31,061 nucleotides of DNA from an uncultured Pirellulaceae bacterium (GCA_934278005.1 CAKQWG010000013.1:1-31061); one strand, 5' to 3'. Shown: positions 1-8,947, counted from the stretch's first letter. Made by a program: numbers and translations. Notes: generated from the sequence alone by a model not told the origin.

Positions 1-40
1 GGACTGGAGTAGTTGAGCGTCGCTGATCGCTCCGCGATCC

Positions 41-96
41 GGAGCAAGGACCGCGGAGCAAGGACCGCGGAGCAAGGGCCGAGGAGCAAGGGCCGC
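41..96. repeat. 14-bp tandem repeat, four copies
   Basis: Four head-to-tail copies of GGAGCAAGGACCGC occupy 41-54, 55-68, 69-82 and 83-96. The last two carry A-to-G at unit position 10, and copy three ends in A instead of C. The flanks also carry TCCGCG words (31-36 and 105-110). No ribosome site or convincing protein lies across it. It reads as an intergenic GC-rich repeat; its function is unknown. Confidence 0.85.
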
Positions 97-381
97 GGAA
101 TGGGTCCGCGACACTAAGAAGCAGTCCACAACCAACTCACGGGGGAACTAGCCAGCCTTAATTGCACAGGTTGTAAAAATAGCCTATAATAAAGCCTACG
201 CGCGTAAAACTGCGTCACACCCCTCCCACCTAGCGTTCGATAAGCTCCCGCACGCGAGTACTGTCGGCTGCAACTGAAGCGTGCAGTTCAGTATGGCAGG
301 CGCGGGCATGGCGGCTCAGCCGTTCGCCATCGGCCCTGCGAAATCCCCTCCCACCGCCCACCCCACTACAAGCACCCGGCT
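97..381. other. Intergenic leader region
   Basis: Together with the repeat at 41-96, this is the non-coding stretch ahead of the first gene. Forward frames are closed by early stops near the left edge. Apart from the promoter at 162-190 I see no RNA gene, and no strong terminator. The DNA from about 191 to 381 would be the 5' leader of the first transcript. Confidence 0.6.
162..190 (+). promoter_or_regulatory. Sigma-70-type promoter for the DUF1549 operon
   Basis: TTGCAC at 162-167 and a perfect TATAAT at 185-190 are separated by exactly 17 bases. Transcription would begin near 197, giving a leader of about 185 bases before the start codon at 382. No other promoter of this quality was seen before the three co-directional genes. 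Confidence 0.6.
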
Positions 382-2634
382 ATGCCTTGGCCCAAGTCAT
401 TCTATCGTGGTCGCATTGGTGCACTACTCGCAGTCTTCGCGTGGCTAGTGTGTCATGTTACGACCGGTCTGTCGCATGGTATTGAACCCTCTACGGTGGT
501 TAGTTCTGCCACTGCAGGGCGACCGCTGAAGTTTGAACTGGACGTGCAACCGATCCTCACTGCCCGAGGCTGCAACGCTGGAGCCTGCCACGGCAAATCT
601 CGCGGCCAAAATGGTTTTGCACTTTCGCTCTTGGGCTTCGATGCCAACATGGACTATGACGCGATCGTCAAAAACTCGCGCGGTCGGCGACTCTCCCCGG
701 CGCTGCCCGGCGAGAGTTTGCTGCTCACCAAGGCGACTGGTCAACATCCGCACGGCGGTGGTATTCGCTTTAGTGAAGGCGACGAAGAATATCGACTACT
801 GCTCGAATGGATCGCCAGCGGAGCACAGCGTACCACTGAAGCCGATCCCACGCTGACAGGTATTGAGATATCCCCTCCGCCACATTCGCTGGCTGCCGGG
901 CAGACCGAGCAGTTGACAGTTACGGCCAGTTACAGCGACGGTACGACTCGCGATGTGACAAATCTGTGTGCGTTTCAGTCCAACGAATCGGCCGTAGTCT
1001 CCGTCGACGCTACTGGACGGCTGCAAGGGGACGAGCTTCCGGGCGAGGCGACGATCATGGCCCGTTACATGGGGCTAATCGCTACCTGGAGCACGGCCGT
1101 GCCACGCGCGGAAAGCGTACCTGCAGAAAGCTACGCAGATCTTCCGCGCAATAATTTCATCGATGAACTGGTCTACGAGAAACTGGCCACATTAAACATC
1201 CTGCCTAGCCAGCCGGCCGATGAAGCGCAGTATGTGCGGCGGGTATTTCTAGATACGATCGGACGTCTGCCTACCGCGGCTGAGGTGCTGGAATATCTCA
1301 ACGACTCCGCTCCCGACAAGCGGCAAGCCCTGGTAAGTCGAGTACTGGAACGACCGGAGTATGCAGATTTTTGGGCTAATAAATGGGCTGATTTACTGCG
1401 TCCCAATCCCTATCGCGTAGGAGTCAAAACGACCTACAGCTTGGATGCTTGGATACGCGAGGCCTTTCGCAAAAATCTGCCACACGATCAATTCGCGCGA
1501 CGCTTGGTCACTGCCCAAGGCAGCACCTGGCGCAACGGTGCAACAACCATCTTTCGCGATCGCCGCGAACCCGAGGAGATTACGACGCTGGTGAGTCAGC
1601 TGTTTCTTGGGCTGCGACTGGACTGTGCCCGTTGTCATCAACACCCGTTTGAAGTCTACGGACAAGCCGATTTTTATGGCATGGCGGCCCACTTCGCGCG
1701 GATTGGCCGCAAGGGCGTCGGATTGTCCCCGCCGATCTCTGGAAGCGAAGAGATAATCTTTGCCAAGGACAGCGGCGACGTACGGCATCCATTGACGGGT
1801 GAAGTGGTGCCACCCAAGCCACTGTTTGCAGAGCCGAGCGCGGTTGCTGCGGGCGAGGATCCACGAGTCGCATTTGCCGATTGGATGACTGCCCCTGACA
1901 ATCCGACGTTCGCAAAGGTAGCCGTCAATCGACTGTGGGCGGAACTGATGGGCGTGGGGCTGGTTGAATCGGTAGACGACTTGCGAGCCACTAATCCGGC
2001 CAGCAATGAAGCTCTGCTGGATGCCCTAGCTAATCACTTTCGTGAGGTGGACTACGATAACAAACGTTTGTTGTTTACTATTCTTACCAGCCATACCTAT
2101 GCGCTCTCCTCGCTGCCAAACGCCACCAACCAAGGTGATAACCGCAATTTCTCCCGGCACTACCGAAAGCGGCTGCGAGCCGAGGTGGTTTCGGACGCGC
2201 TAGCAGACATTACGGGCCTGCCGGAAACCTTCAGTGGTTCGCCCGCGGGAACGCGTGCCATGGAATTGTGGACAGTCCGTACGAGCTCCGATTTGCTCGA
2301 TGCCTTCGGTCGGCCCGACCCCAATCAAGATCCCCCCTGCGAACGCGCAACGTCAGCCACAATGGCGCAGACCTTGCATTTGATGAACGCGGTGCATATT
2401 CAGCAGCGCATCTCAGCCGACGGTGGCCGCTGTCACAAGCTGGCCGAGAGCGATAAGCAGGCCGAGGAGATTGTGACCGAGTTGTATCTGACAGTTTTCT
2501 CACGGTTGCCGACCGCCGCCGAACTTGAAAGCCTGCGGGCCGAGTTTGAGCGACCACAAGTAGAACGTCGCAAATTGATTGAAGACATCGCATGGTCGAT
2601 GGTCAATTCACCAGAATTTCTTTATTTGGATTAA
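382..2634 (+). CDS. DUF1549/DUF1553 cytochrome-like exported protein with Ig-like domain
   Basis: This is a 750-residue exported protein of the planctomycete PSCyt1-PSCyt2-PSD1 type, whose biochemical role is not established. Residues 1-32 look like a signal peptide. Residues about 50-150 match the cytochrome-c-like PSCyt1 domain, with a candidate heme site C64-N-A-G-A-C69-H70 (CX4CH rather than CXXCH). A bacterial Ig-like (BIG2) domain follows at about 158-240. DUF1549 lies at about 256-450 and ends with a canonical C415-A-R-C418-H419 site. DUF1553 fills about 495-745. The next gene follows directly and encodes DUF1501, the usual partner of this family, so an operon is likely. Heme attachment is inferred from motifs only. 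An ATG start at 382 places the signal peptide at the N-terminus. Confidence 0.9.
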   Translation: MPWPKSFYRGRIGALLAVFAWLVCHVTTGLSHGIEPSTVVSSATAGRPLKFELDVQPILTARGCNAGACHGKSRGQNGFALSLLGFDANMDYDAIVKNSRGRRLSPALPGESLLLTKATGQHPHGGGIRFSEGDEEYRLLLEWIASGAQRTTEADPTLTGIEISPPPHSLAAGQTEQLTVTASYSDGTTRDVTNLCAFQSNESAVVSVDATGRLQGDELPGEATIMARYMGLIATWSTAVPRAESVPAESYADLPRNNFIDELVYEKLATLNILPSQPADEAQYVRRVFLDTIGRLPTAAEVLEYLNDSAPDKRQALVSRVLERPEYADFWANKWADLLRPNPYRVGVKTTYSLDAWIREAFRKNLPHDQFARRLVTAQGSTWRNGATTIFRDRREPEEITTLVSQLFLGLRLDCARCHQHPFEVYGQADFYGMAAHFARIGRKGVGLSPPISGSEEIIFAKDSGDVRHPLTGEVVPPKPLFAEPSAVAAGEDPRVAFADWMTAPDNPTFAKVAVNRLWAELMGVGLVESVDDLRATNPASNEALLDALANHFREVDYDNKRLLFTILTSHTYALSSLPNATNQGDNRNFSRHYRKRLRAEVVSDALADITGLPETFSGSPAGTRAMELWTVRTSSDLLDAFGRPDPNQDPPCERATSATMAQTLHLMNAVHIQQRISADGGRCHKLAESDKQAEEIVTELYLTVFSRLPTAAELESLRAEFERPQVERRKLIEDIAWSMVNSPEFLYLD

Positions 2635-2635
2635 T

Positions 2636-2640
2636 GGAGA
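2636..2640 (+). promoter_or_regulatory. Ribosome binding site fixing the DUF1501 start
   Basis: GGAGA lies eight bases before the ATG at 2649. It favours that ATG over an in-frame ATG at 2634, which overlaps the upstream TAA, and over an ATG at 2592 inside the preceding gene. The chosen start puts the twin-arginine signal at the N-terminus. Confidence 0.65.
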
Positions 2641-2648
2641 AGCAAGCC

Positions 2649-3968
2649 ATGTATCGCAGAAATTGTTTGCAGCTTGGACTGGCTGGATTGGCCGGGGGGA
2701 GCTTCCTGGATTTGCTGGCTATGCAGCGCGCATCGGCGTCGTCCGCGGCAGGTGGCACGCAACCGCGCAAGACCAACTGTATTCTCATTTGGATGGACGG
2801 CGGTCCGACGCATCTAGAAACGTTTGACCTTAAGCCGGAGGCACCTGTAGAGATCCGCGGCGAGTTCCGCCCTATCGAAACCAATGTGTCGGGTATGCGC
2901 ATCTGCGAGCATATGCCCAAGTTAGCCAAGATTGCTGACAAGTATTCGATCATTCGTTCGGTACAGCACAATCAGGGCAATCACGGCGCGGGGAATCACT
3001 ACATGATGACGGGTGCGCCACCGCGGATTCCAGTTGGGTGTGGGGCGTTTGTTAGTTTCCATCCCAGTCTTGGATCGGTGGCAGCCTACGAACGCCAGGC
3101 TCCGCATGGTCTGCCCAGTTACTTTTCCATGCCGAGCATGTCGCGCTCCGGCGGCCCTAACTTCTTAGGCGCCAAATACGCACCATTTGTCGTAGCCAAT
3201 GACCCCAACCATAAAGACTTTCGCGTGCGCGACGTCGAACTGCCCCGCGATTTGGCCGAAACGCGTTTTCAATCGCGGCGGGACTTGCGACACTTGATCG
3301 ACCGCCTGCCACGCTACGATGATCCTCAAGTCGCTGATCCAGTCGCCGGCTATGATGAAAATGTCGAACAAGGCTACAACTTAGTCACTACGCCCGAGGC
3401 CCAGAAGGCTTTCGATATCCACAGCGAACCGGCTGAGCTTCGCGACGCGTATGGTCGCAATGGTTTCGGCCAACGGGCTCTGATGGCTAGGCGCCTGGTC
3501 GAGGCCGGGGTGCCCTTCGTTACCATCGTCGACGGTGGCTGGGATCACCACGCTGATCTGTTCGGCGCCCTGCGCACGCGGCTGCCCAGTTGGGACCAGA
3601 CGGTGGCGACGCTGATCAACGATTTGGACCAACGCGGTCTGCTGGAAACCACCATGGTCATCGCGCTGGGTGAATTCGGTCGAACCCCTAAAATCAGCAC
3701 GCTCAAGGGCCAGAGCAAGGCGGGCCGCGATCACTGGGCCAGTGCGATGTCCATACTCTTCGCTGGCGGCGGCAGCCGTGGCGGACAGATCATCGGGGCC
3801 ACTGATCGCCACGGTCATGCGGCCATTGAACGCGTGTTATCTCCTGAAAATTATGTCTCGACGGTCTATCGCAAGTTGGGCATCGATCCAGACAAGGTGT
3901 ACTACACGCCATCGGGTCGTCCGACGCATTTAGTTAGCGATTCCACACCTATCGATGAGTTGATGTAG
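2649..3968 (+). CDS. DUF1501 family protein, Tat-exported
   Basis: The 439-residue product begins MYRRNCLQLGLAGLAGG, a twin-arginine-type export signal, and continues with the DUF1501 fold, related to the alkaline phosphatase/sulfatase superfamily. Visible family features are the early CILIWMDGGPTHLETFD segment, the histidine-rich NQGNHGAGNHYMMTG segment, VDGGWDHHADLF in the middle and ALGEFGRTPKI near the C-terminus. These Asp/His/Glu clusters would suit metal binding, but the substrate is unknown. The gene lies 14 bases after the DUF1549/DUF1553 gene; this pairing is widespread in planctomycetes, so joint action outside the cytoplasm is likely. Family assignment is firm; function is not. 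Confidence 0.92.
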   Translation: MYRRNCLQLGLAGLAGGSFLDLLAMQRASASSAAGGTQPRKTNCILIWMDGGPTHLETFDLKPEAPVEIRGEFRPIETNVSGMRICEHMPKLAKIADKYSIIRSVQHNQGNHGAGNHYMMTGAPPRIPVGCGAFVSFHPSLGSVAAYERQAPHGLPSYFSMPSMSRSGGPNFLGAKYAPFVVANDPNHKDFRVRDVELPRDLAETRFQSRRDLRHLIDRLPRYDDPQVADPVAGYDENVEQGYNLVTTPEAQKAFDIHSEPAELRDAYGRNGFGQRALMARRLVEAGVPFVTIVDGGWDHHADLFGALRTRLPSWDQTVATLINDLDQRGLLETTMVIALGEFGRTPKISTLKGQSKAGRDHWASAMSILFAGGGSRGGQIIGATDRHGHAAIERVLSPENYVSTVYRKLGIDPDKVYYTPSGRPTHLVSDSTPIDELM

Positions 3969-4057
3969 GCATGACAGTCGATCACACCCTATGCGAAGTT
4001 CGACCTGCAGGGCCAGCTCGCCAGCTCGCGCGACCTAGCTCTTCAACAATTCGCAAT

Positions 4058-5629
4058 ATGACAAGTGCAGTCCGATACTGCATTTTGGCCTGCATCCTAA
4101 ACACCGGGCTAGTTGCATTCGCTACGCGCCACAGTTGGGCGGCTGAGAAGCCTGAGTTGACTCTACTCTTTCCGGCTGGCGGACAGATTGGAACGAGCGT
4201 GGATGTTGTAGCTCAGGGCAAGTTTCCTACTTGGCCGCTGCAGACCTGGACGGACAGTCCGCATATCCAGTGGTCATGCCAAGCAGAAGCAGGCAAGCTG
4301 CAGGCTGTCATTGGTCCCGACGCAGAGCCCGGTCTTCACTGGTTGCGATTGTTCGACGCCAACGGTGCGTCGGCGGCCCGGCCCTATCTGGTGGGTTCGT
4401 GGCCAGAGGCCAGTGAGGTCGAGCCTAACGATTCTGTAGCCCAAGCCCAAGCTGTTCCGCAGCTACCGTTTTCCATGCAGGGAATACTCAACAAACAGGC
4501 TGATGTAGATTTGTTTGCCGTGCAGCTTGCCCAAGGGCAGTTGTTGGCCGCTACGCTTGATTCGCACAAATGGCTTGCCAGCCCGGCGGACGCGAGTCTG
4601 CAAATTCTCTCGGCGCAAGGTTTCGTATTGGCAGAGAATTTGGATCACGTGGGTCTAGATCCCTACTTGGAGTTTACCGCGCCGCATGCAGGCACTTATA
4701 TTGTCCGCGTGTTTGGATTCCCCGCCACGCCCAACAGCACAATTGCCTTCAGCGGCGGCAGCGATTGGCTCTACCGCTTGCGTCTGGAAACCGAAGCCGC
4801 TCCACTCGGCTGTGCACTGGATTTTTCCAAGCAGAGTGAACTGGCCGCAGCTGCGACTCCGCTCGCCAGCGGTAGGCATCACACTGCCGCGGAAGCGCTG
4901 CCGGTCGAGCTACCCGCACGCCTGCGCGGCACCATTGCCGAAGAGAGGCGGTCGGACTTCGTTAGCTTCCAAGCTCAAGCCAAGGCTCATTATCGATTCA
5001 GCGTGCTGGCCCGCGATTGTGGTTCTGCGCTCGATGCATCATTGACGCTATATGACGCCGACGGCAAGGAACTGAAACGCATCGATGATGTGGGGCAAAA
5101 CCGCGATCCGCTACTTGACTGGCAGTCACCCACGGATGCGACTGTGGTTGTATCCATCAGCGATTTCCACCGTCTTGGCGGTCCGCAGTACGGGTATTTC
5201 CTACAGATCCAGCAACGCGTAGCTGATTTTAGTCTGAGCGTGGCCAGCGACATTTTTCACACTCAAGTCGGTCAAGAGCTGGAGATACCGATCAGTATTG
5301 TCCGCCATTTGGATTTCGCCGAACCCCTTGCAGTGAGCCTGGAAGGCTTGCCCGCTGGCGCGACGTGTGCTGCCGTTGAATCGCTTCATGGCAGCGACTC
5401 AGCCGCTACGGTCACGCTCAAGCTAACAGCTACAGAGCCCATTCAAAAGCCACTCAAGATTGTGGCTCGCGCTACTGCTGCTCCTACTGCTGCCGTGTCC
5501 GAAACCGAGCCTGCCTCTTCGCCTGGCCGCTCACCTACCCCGGATTCAAGCGTGCCTGTGGCGGCTTCTAATTCTACCCAGGCACAGACGGCCGATGGCA
5601 AGCCAATATGGCTGAGCGTAGCCCCTTAG
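4058..5629 (+). CDS. Exported protein with PPC (pre-peptidase C-terminal-like) domains
   Basis: I chose the ATG at 4058 because it opens directly into a signal peptide (MTSAVRYCILACILNTGLVA..., cleavage near SWA-AEK). An in-frame ATG at 3971, three bases after the previous stop, would add a Pro/Arg-rich extension of 29 residues that looks untranslated. The product of about 523 residues contains a clear PPC domain introduced by EVEPNDSVAQAQAV and ending with GTYIVRVFG, and a second, more diverged PPC-like unit (ARLRGTIAEERRSDFVSF to YGYFLQIQ). The tail is Ser/Pro/Ala-rich. No catalytic domain is visible, so it is probably a secreted binding or structural partner. It is third in a row with the DUF1549 and DUF1501 genes, an arrangement that suggests one functional unit. 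Confidence 0.8.
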   Translation: MTSAVRYCILACILNTGLVAFATRHSWAAEKPELTLLFPAGGQIGTSVDVVAQGKFPTWPLQTWTDSPHIQWSCQAEAGKLQAVIGPDAEPGLHWLRLFDANGASAARPYLVGSWPEASEVEPNDSVAQAQAVPQLPFSMQGILNKQADVDLFAVQLAQGQLLAATLDSHKWLASPADASLQILSAQGFVLAENLDHVGLDPYLEFTAPHAGTYIVRVFGFPATPNSTIAFSGGSDWLYRLRLETEAAPLGCALDFSKQSELAAAATPLASGRHHTAAEALPVELPARLRGTIAEERRSDFVSFQAQAKAHYRFSVLARDCGSALDASLTLYDADGKELKRIDDVGQNRDPLLDWQSPTDATVVVSISDFHRLGGPQYGYFLQIQQRVADFSLSVASDIFHTQVGQELEIPISIVRHLDFAEPLAVSLEGLPAGATCAAVESLHGSDSAATVTLKLTATEPIQKPLKIVARATAAPTAAVSETEPASSPGRSPTPDSSVPVAASNSTQAQTADGKPIWLSVAP

Positions 5630-6002
5630 GCAGCATGCTGCCAATGTCGTGGACCGCTCCGCAAACCTTGCTCGTCAGTCATGTTGCCCTGCCTGTAAAG
5701 CTTGGGAGTTTCTGATCGTGGAGCGCTCAGCGTCAATCCACTCAACGCCACAGATGGTGGTAGCTGCCCCCCCGATTGACGATTTGCTCGTGCCGCATTA
5801 CACTCGGCACGCATTCTGGCAGTGTCAAGGAAAACCAAAACAACACTGCTCGCAAGGGTCCCGCACGTGGCGAGGACCCACCAGAAAAGTCTAAAAACGC
5901 CTTCTATAGCCGCTCCTGACAGAGATTTCTGATGGGTCCGCTGTGCTCGGTTTTGGCTTTTTTCAGTCCACTCTTTTGATCCTCGGAGGCTCGTTAGTCG
6001 CA
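5630..6002. other. Intergenic region before ppdK
   Basis: This 373-base gap starts with a perfect 14-base palindrome, GGCAGCATGCTGCC (5629-5642), touching the last base of the preceding stop codon. It contains a promoter candidate at 5776-5804. Short open frames exist on both strands but have no ribosome site or family resemblance. A purine-rich GGAGG at 5985-5989 lies 13 bases before the chosen ppdK start. Confidence 0.5.
5776..5804 (+). promoter_or_regulatory. Promoter candidate for ppdK
   Basis: TTGACG (5776-5781) and TACACT (5799-5804) are 17 bases apart. The -35 box matches the consensus at five of six positions and the -10 at four of six. The transcript would start near 5811, with a leader of about 190 bases. 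This would separate ppdK from the upstream exported-protein genes. Confidence 0.45.
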
Positions 6003-8654
6003 ATGTCCAGTACCCATAAAATGATCTATTACTTCGGTAAGACTCGCACCGACGGCACCGGAGTTAGCAAGCAGATCCTCGGTGGCAAAGGGGCCAATCT
6101 AGCGGATATGACTTCTATCGGTCTGCCCGTTCCTCCTGGCTTCACCATTACCACTGAAGTCTGCGGTGAATACTACAAGGCTGGCCAAAAGATGCCCGCT
6201 GGTCTGATGGACGAAGTTAAGACCAACGTTGCGACGTTGGAAGCGGAGCTGGGCAAGAAGTTCGGCGACGACAAGAATCCGCTGCTGCTATCGGTGCGTT
6301 CGGGCGCCTCGGTGTCGATGCCTGGCATGATGAATACCATTTTAAATCTCGGCCTCAACGACGTGTCGACCGCCGGACTGGCCAAAGCCACAAGCAATGA
6401 GCGCTTTGCGTATGACGCTTATCGCCGCTTGATCAATATGTTCGGCGATGTGGTTATGAATATCGATCACGAGCACTTCGAAGAAGCCTTCGACAAAATC
6501 AAGAAGAAATACAACGCCGAAGAAGATACAGCCGTTCCGGCCGAAGGGCTCAAGGAATTGTGCGAAGCTTACAAGGCGTTGTACAAGAAGGACACTGGTG
6601 AGGATTTCCCGCAGGATCCCATGCAGCAGTTGGCGAAAGCCGTCGAAGCGGTCTTTAAGAGCTGGATGACCAACAAGGCCGTCAAGTACCGCGAAATCGA
6701 AAACATTCGCGGCCTGCTAGGCACCGCCGTTAACTGCCAGTCGATGGTCTACGGCAACATGGGTGATGACTCGGGGACCGGCGTGGCATTTACGCGCAAC
6801 CCGAACACGGGCGAAAACAAATTCTTTGGCGAATTCTTGATCAATGCCCAGGGCGAAGACGTGGTGGCCGGTATCCGCACACCTCAGCCGACCGAAGAAA
6901 TGAGCAAATGGAATCCCAAGGTTTACGAAGAGCTGATGGTCATCAAGGACAAGCTCGAGAAGCACTACAAGGACATGCAGGACATTGAGTTCACTATCGA
7001 AAAGGGAACTCTCTATATGCTGCAGACTCGCAACGGCAAGCGAACGGGCATGGCTGCCGTACGCTTGGCCTGCGAAATGGCCAAAGAGGGCTTGATTGAC
7101 GAGAAGACTGCAGTGCTCCGCGTACCGGCCGGCGACTTGACGCAACTGTTGCTCCCCAGCTTTGACACCAATGCCTGGAACAAGGTCGAGAAGATCGCTC
7201 GCGGTCTGCCTGCTTCGCCCGGCGCCGCTGTTGGCAAGCTGGCCTTTACGGCTGAAGACGCCAAAGCCCGCGCGACCGCTGGCGAAAAGGTGATCCTGAT
7301 TCGCAAGGAAACTAGCCCCGAGGACGTCGACGGCATGCACGCGGCCGCGGGGATTTTGACCAGCACCGGTGGTATGACCAGTCATGCCGCTGTGGTAGCG
7401 CGGGGCTGGGGACGTTGTTGTATCGCTGGCGCTGCCGGCGTGGTCATCGATGCCAAGGCAAAAACTGCGAAAATCAATGGTAAAACATACGGCGAAAACG
7501 ATGTCTTAAGCATCAATGGCACCAGTGGCGAAGTAGCCGCTGGAGAAGTCATTACGCAACCCGCCAGCCTGTCGGGCGATTTCGCTACGTTGATGGAGTG
7601 GGCCGACAAATATCGCACTCTCAAGATCCGCACCAACGCTGACTCGCCAGAGGACAGTCAGCGCGCTCGCGAATTTGGAGCGCAGGGAATTGGTCTGTGC
7701 CGTACCGAGCACATGTTCTTCGGTGGCGAACGCACACTGGCTATTCGTCAGATGATCGTGGCCCAGGACGAATCCACGCGTCGAGCCGCGTTGGCTAAAC
7801 TACTGCCGTTCCAACGCGAGGATTTCATCGGCATCTTTACCGCTATGGACGGATTGCCTGTCACAATTCGATTGATCGATCCGCCGTTGCACGAGTTCGT
7901 TCCGCACGACGAGAAGGGCCAGGCCGAATTGGCCAAAGAACTGAAGCTCGATGTGGCTGAAGTCAAAGCTCGCGTCGATGCGTTGCACGAGTTCAACCCG
8001 ATGCTCGGCCACCGCGGTTGTCGTCTGTGCGTAACCTATCCCGAGATCCTCGAGATGCAGGTCACAGCTATCATCGAAGCAGCCATCGAATGCACCAATA
8101 ACAAAGTGCATGCGATTCCCGAGATCATGATCCCGCTGGTTGGCACTAAGGCTGAACTGAAACTCCTGCGTCGCAAGACGGAGGAGACCATCGAAGCGGT
8201 GAAGAAGGACAAGAAGTTCACTGGGAAGCTGGATGTGTTGATCGGCACAATGATCGAAGTGCCGCGTGCTGCACTGACAGCAGATCAGATCGCCGACGAA
8301 GCCGACTTCTTCAGTTTCGGTACAAACGACTTGACCCAAATGACATTTGGCTTCAGTCGCGACGACATCAATTCTTTCCTGCCAGACTATCTCAATCAAG
8401 AGATTTTGCCGATCGACCCGTTTCAGTCCCTGGATACGTCCGGCGTCGGTCAATTGGTTGAAATGGCTGTCAAGAAGGGACGTAGTGTTAAGAGCGATCT
8501 TAAGCTCGGCATCTGTGGTGAGCACGGTGGCGACCCGGCTTCTATTCAGTTTTGCCACACGGTGGGCCTGGATTACGTGAGCTGTTCGCCGTTCCGCGTT
8601 CCCATCGCCCGATTGGCGGCCGCTCAAGCAGTTCTGCGCCCTCAGCAGAAGTAG
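6003..8654 (+). CDS. ppdK: Pyruvate, phosphate dikinase
   Basis: The enzyme interconverts pyruvate, ATP and phosphate with phosphoenolpyruvate, AMP and diphosphate in the cytoplasm, serving glycolysis or gluconeogenesis. The 883-residue length fits bacterial PPDKs. The N-terminal ATP-grasp part shows GGKGANLADM and SVRSGASVSMPGMMNT. The swivelling phosphohistidine domain shows GGMTSHAAVVARGWG, with the catalytic histidine at about residue 461 (codon 7383-7385) and the regulatory-type threonine two residues before it. The C-terminal PEP/pyruvate TIM barrel shows FGTNDLTQMTFGFSRDD and CGEHGGDP, with the catalytic cysteine near 838. The ATG at 6003 is preferred over a GTG at 5943, which would prepend a hydrophobic stretch foreign to the family. 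Promoter and terminator candidates on either side suggest a single-gene transcript. Confidence 0.97.
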   Translation: MSSTHKMIYYFGKTRTDGTGVSKQILGGKGANLADMTSIGLPVPPGFTITTEVCGEYYKAGQKMPAGLMDEVKTNVATLEAELGKKFGDDKNPLLLSVRSGASVSMPGMMNTILNLGLNDVSTAGLAKATSNERFAYDAYRRLINMFGDVVMNIDHEHFEEAFDKIKKKYNAEEDTAVPAEGLKELCEAYKALYKKDTGEDFPQDPMQQLAKAVEAVFKSWMTNKAVKYREIENIRGLLGTAVNCQSMVYGNMGDDSGTGVAFTRNPNTGENKFFGEFLINAQGEDVVAGIRTPQPTEEMSKWNPKVYEELMVIKDKLEKHYKDMQDIEFTIEKGTLYMLQTRNGKRTGMAAVRLACEMAKEGLIDEKTAVLRVPAGDLTQLLLPSFDTNAWNKVEKIARGLPASPGAAVGKLAFTAEDAKARATAGEKVILIRKETSPEDVDGMHAAAGILTSTGGMTSHAAVVARGWGRCCIAGAAGVVIDAKAKTAKINGKTYGENDVLSINGTSGEVAAGEVITQPASLSGDFATLMEWADKYRTLKIRTNADSPEDSQRAREFGAQGIGLCRTEHMFFGGERTLAIRQMIVAQDESTRRAALAKLLPFQREDFIGIFTAMDGLPVTIRLIDPPLHEFVPHDEKGQAELAKELKLDVAEVKARVDALHEFNPMLGHRGCRLCVTYPEILEMQVTAIIEAAIECTNNKVHAIPEIMIPLVGTKAELKLLRRKTEETIEAVKKDKKFTGKLDVLIGTMIEVPRAALTADQIADEADFFSFGTNDLTQMTFGFSRDDINSFLPDYLNQEILPIDPFQSLDTSGVGQLVEMAVKKGRSVKSDLKLGICGEHGGDPASIQFCHTVGLDYVSCSPFRVPIARLAAAQAVLRPQQK

Positions 8655-8734
8655 CTGGCTGATAAAACTCCAATAAGTTAGCGTAGCTGTCAAAGCTTGG
8701 GCGATCACTTGTCGCACAGGCAAGCTCGAATTTT

Positions 8735-8768
8735 AGCCCCGGACGCAAGTCTGGGGCTAGTTTGTTTG
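8735..8768 (+). terminator. Rho-independent terminator of ppdK
   Basis: AGCCCCGGAC (8735-8744) and GTCTGGGGCT (8749-8758) form a 10-pair stem with one G-U pair and a GCAA tetraloop, followed by a T-rich AGTTTGTTT. It lies 80 bases after the ppdK stop. Confidence 0.8.
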
Positions 8769-8859
8769 ACAGTCACGGCCAATTCTATCTCAGGCGGCGG
8801 GAGGCAGGCATAGAAGTTGCTACCCTCCATTCTTGGATGCTGCCCAATTGTGTGCGAAC

Positions 8860-8911
8860 CTGCCACGATAAAGCCCGCTTTGTCGCGAGCTCAAGCAAAC
8901 TGCCGTGGCAG
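8860..8911 (+). other. Structured leader candidate with alternative stems
   Basis: Several stems can form here. CGATAAAG (8866-8873) pairs with CTTTGTCG (8878-8885) around a CCCG loop, with one G-U pair. CTGCCACG (8860-8867) can pair with CGTGGCAG (8904-8911). A small local hairpin CTGCC-GT-GGCAG (8900-8911) precedes TCTTTTAC. The last two share bases and exclude each other. The gap 8655-8947 holds this, the ppdK terminator and no convincing gene. A regulatory role is inference only. Confidence 0.3.
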
Positions 8912-8947
8912 CGTCTTTTACACCCTCACAGATGCGTACAAATCCTT

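Noticed and set aside
5626..6003. Short frames on both strands in the gap before ppdK
   Set aside because: They overlap each other and a promoter candidate, with no homology features or ribosome sites.
7800..8723. A 307-codon open frame antisense to ppdK
   Set aside because: It lies wholly over a certain gene, has no family resemblance or ribosome site, and follows from the codon bias of the true strand.
8762..8947. 62-codon N-terminal extension of the PGPGW-type protein
   Set aside because: It begins inside the ppdK terminator tract and covers RNA stems; the conserved part starts after the ATG at 8948.
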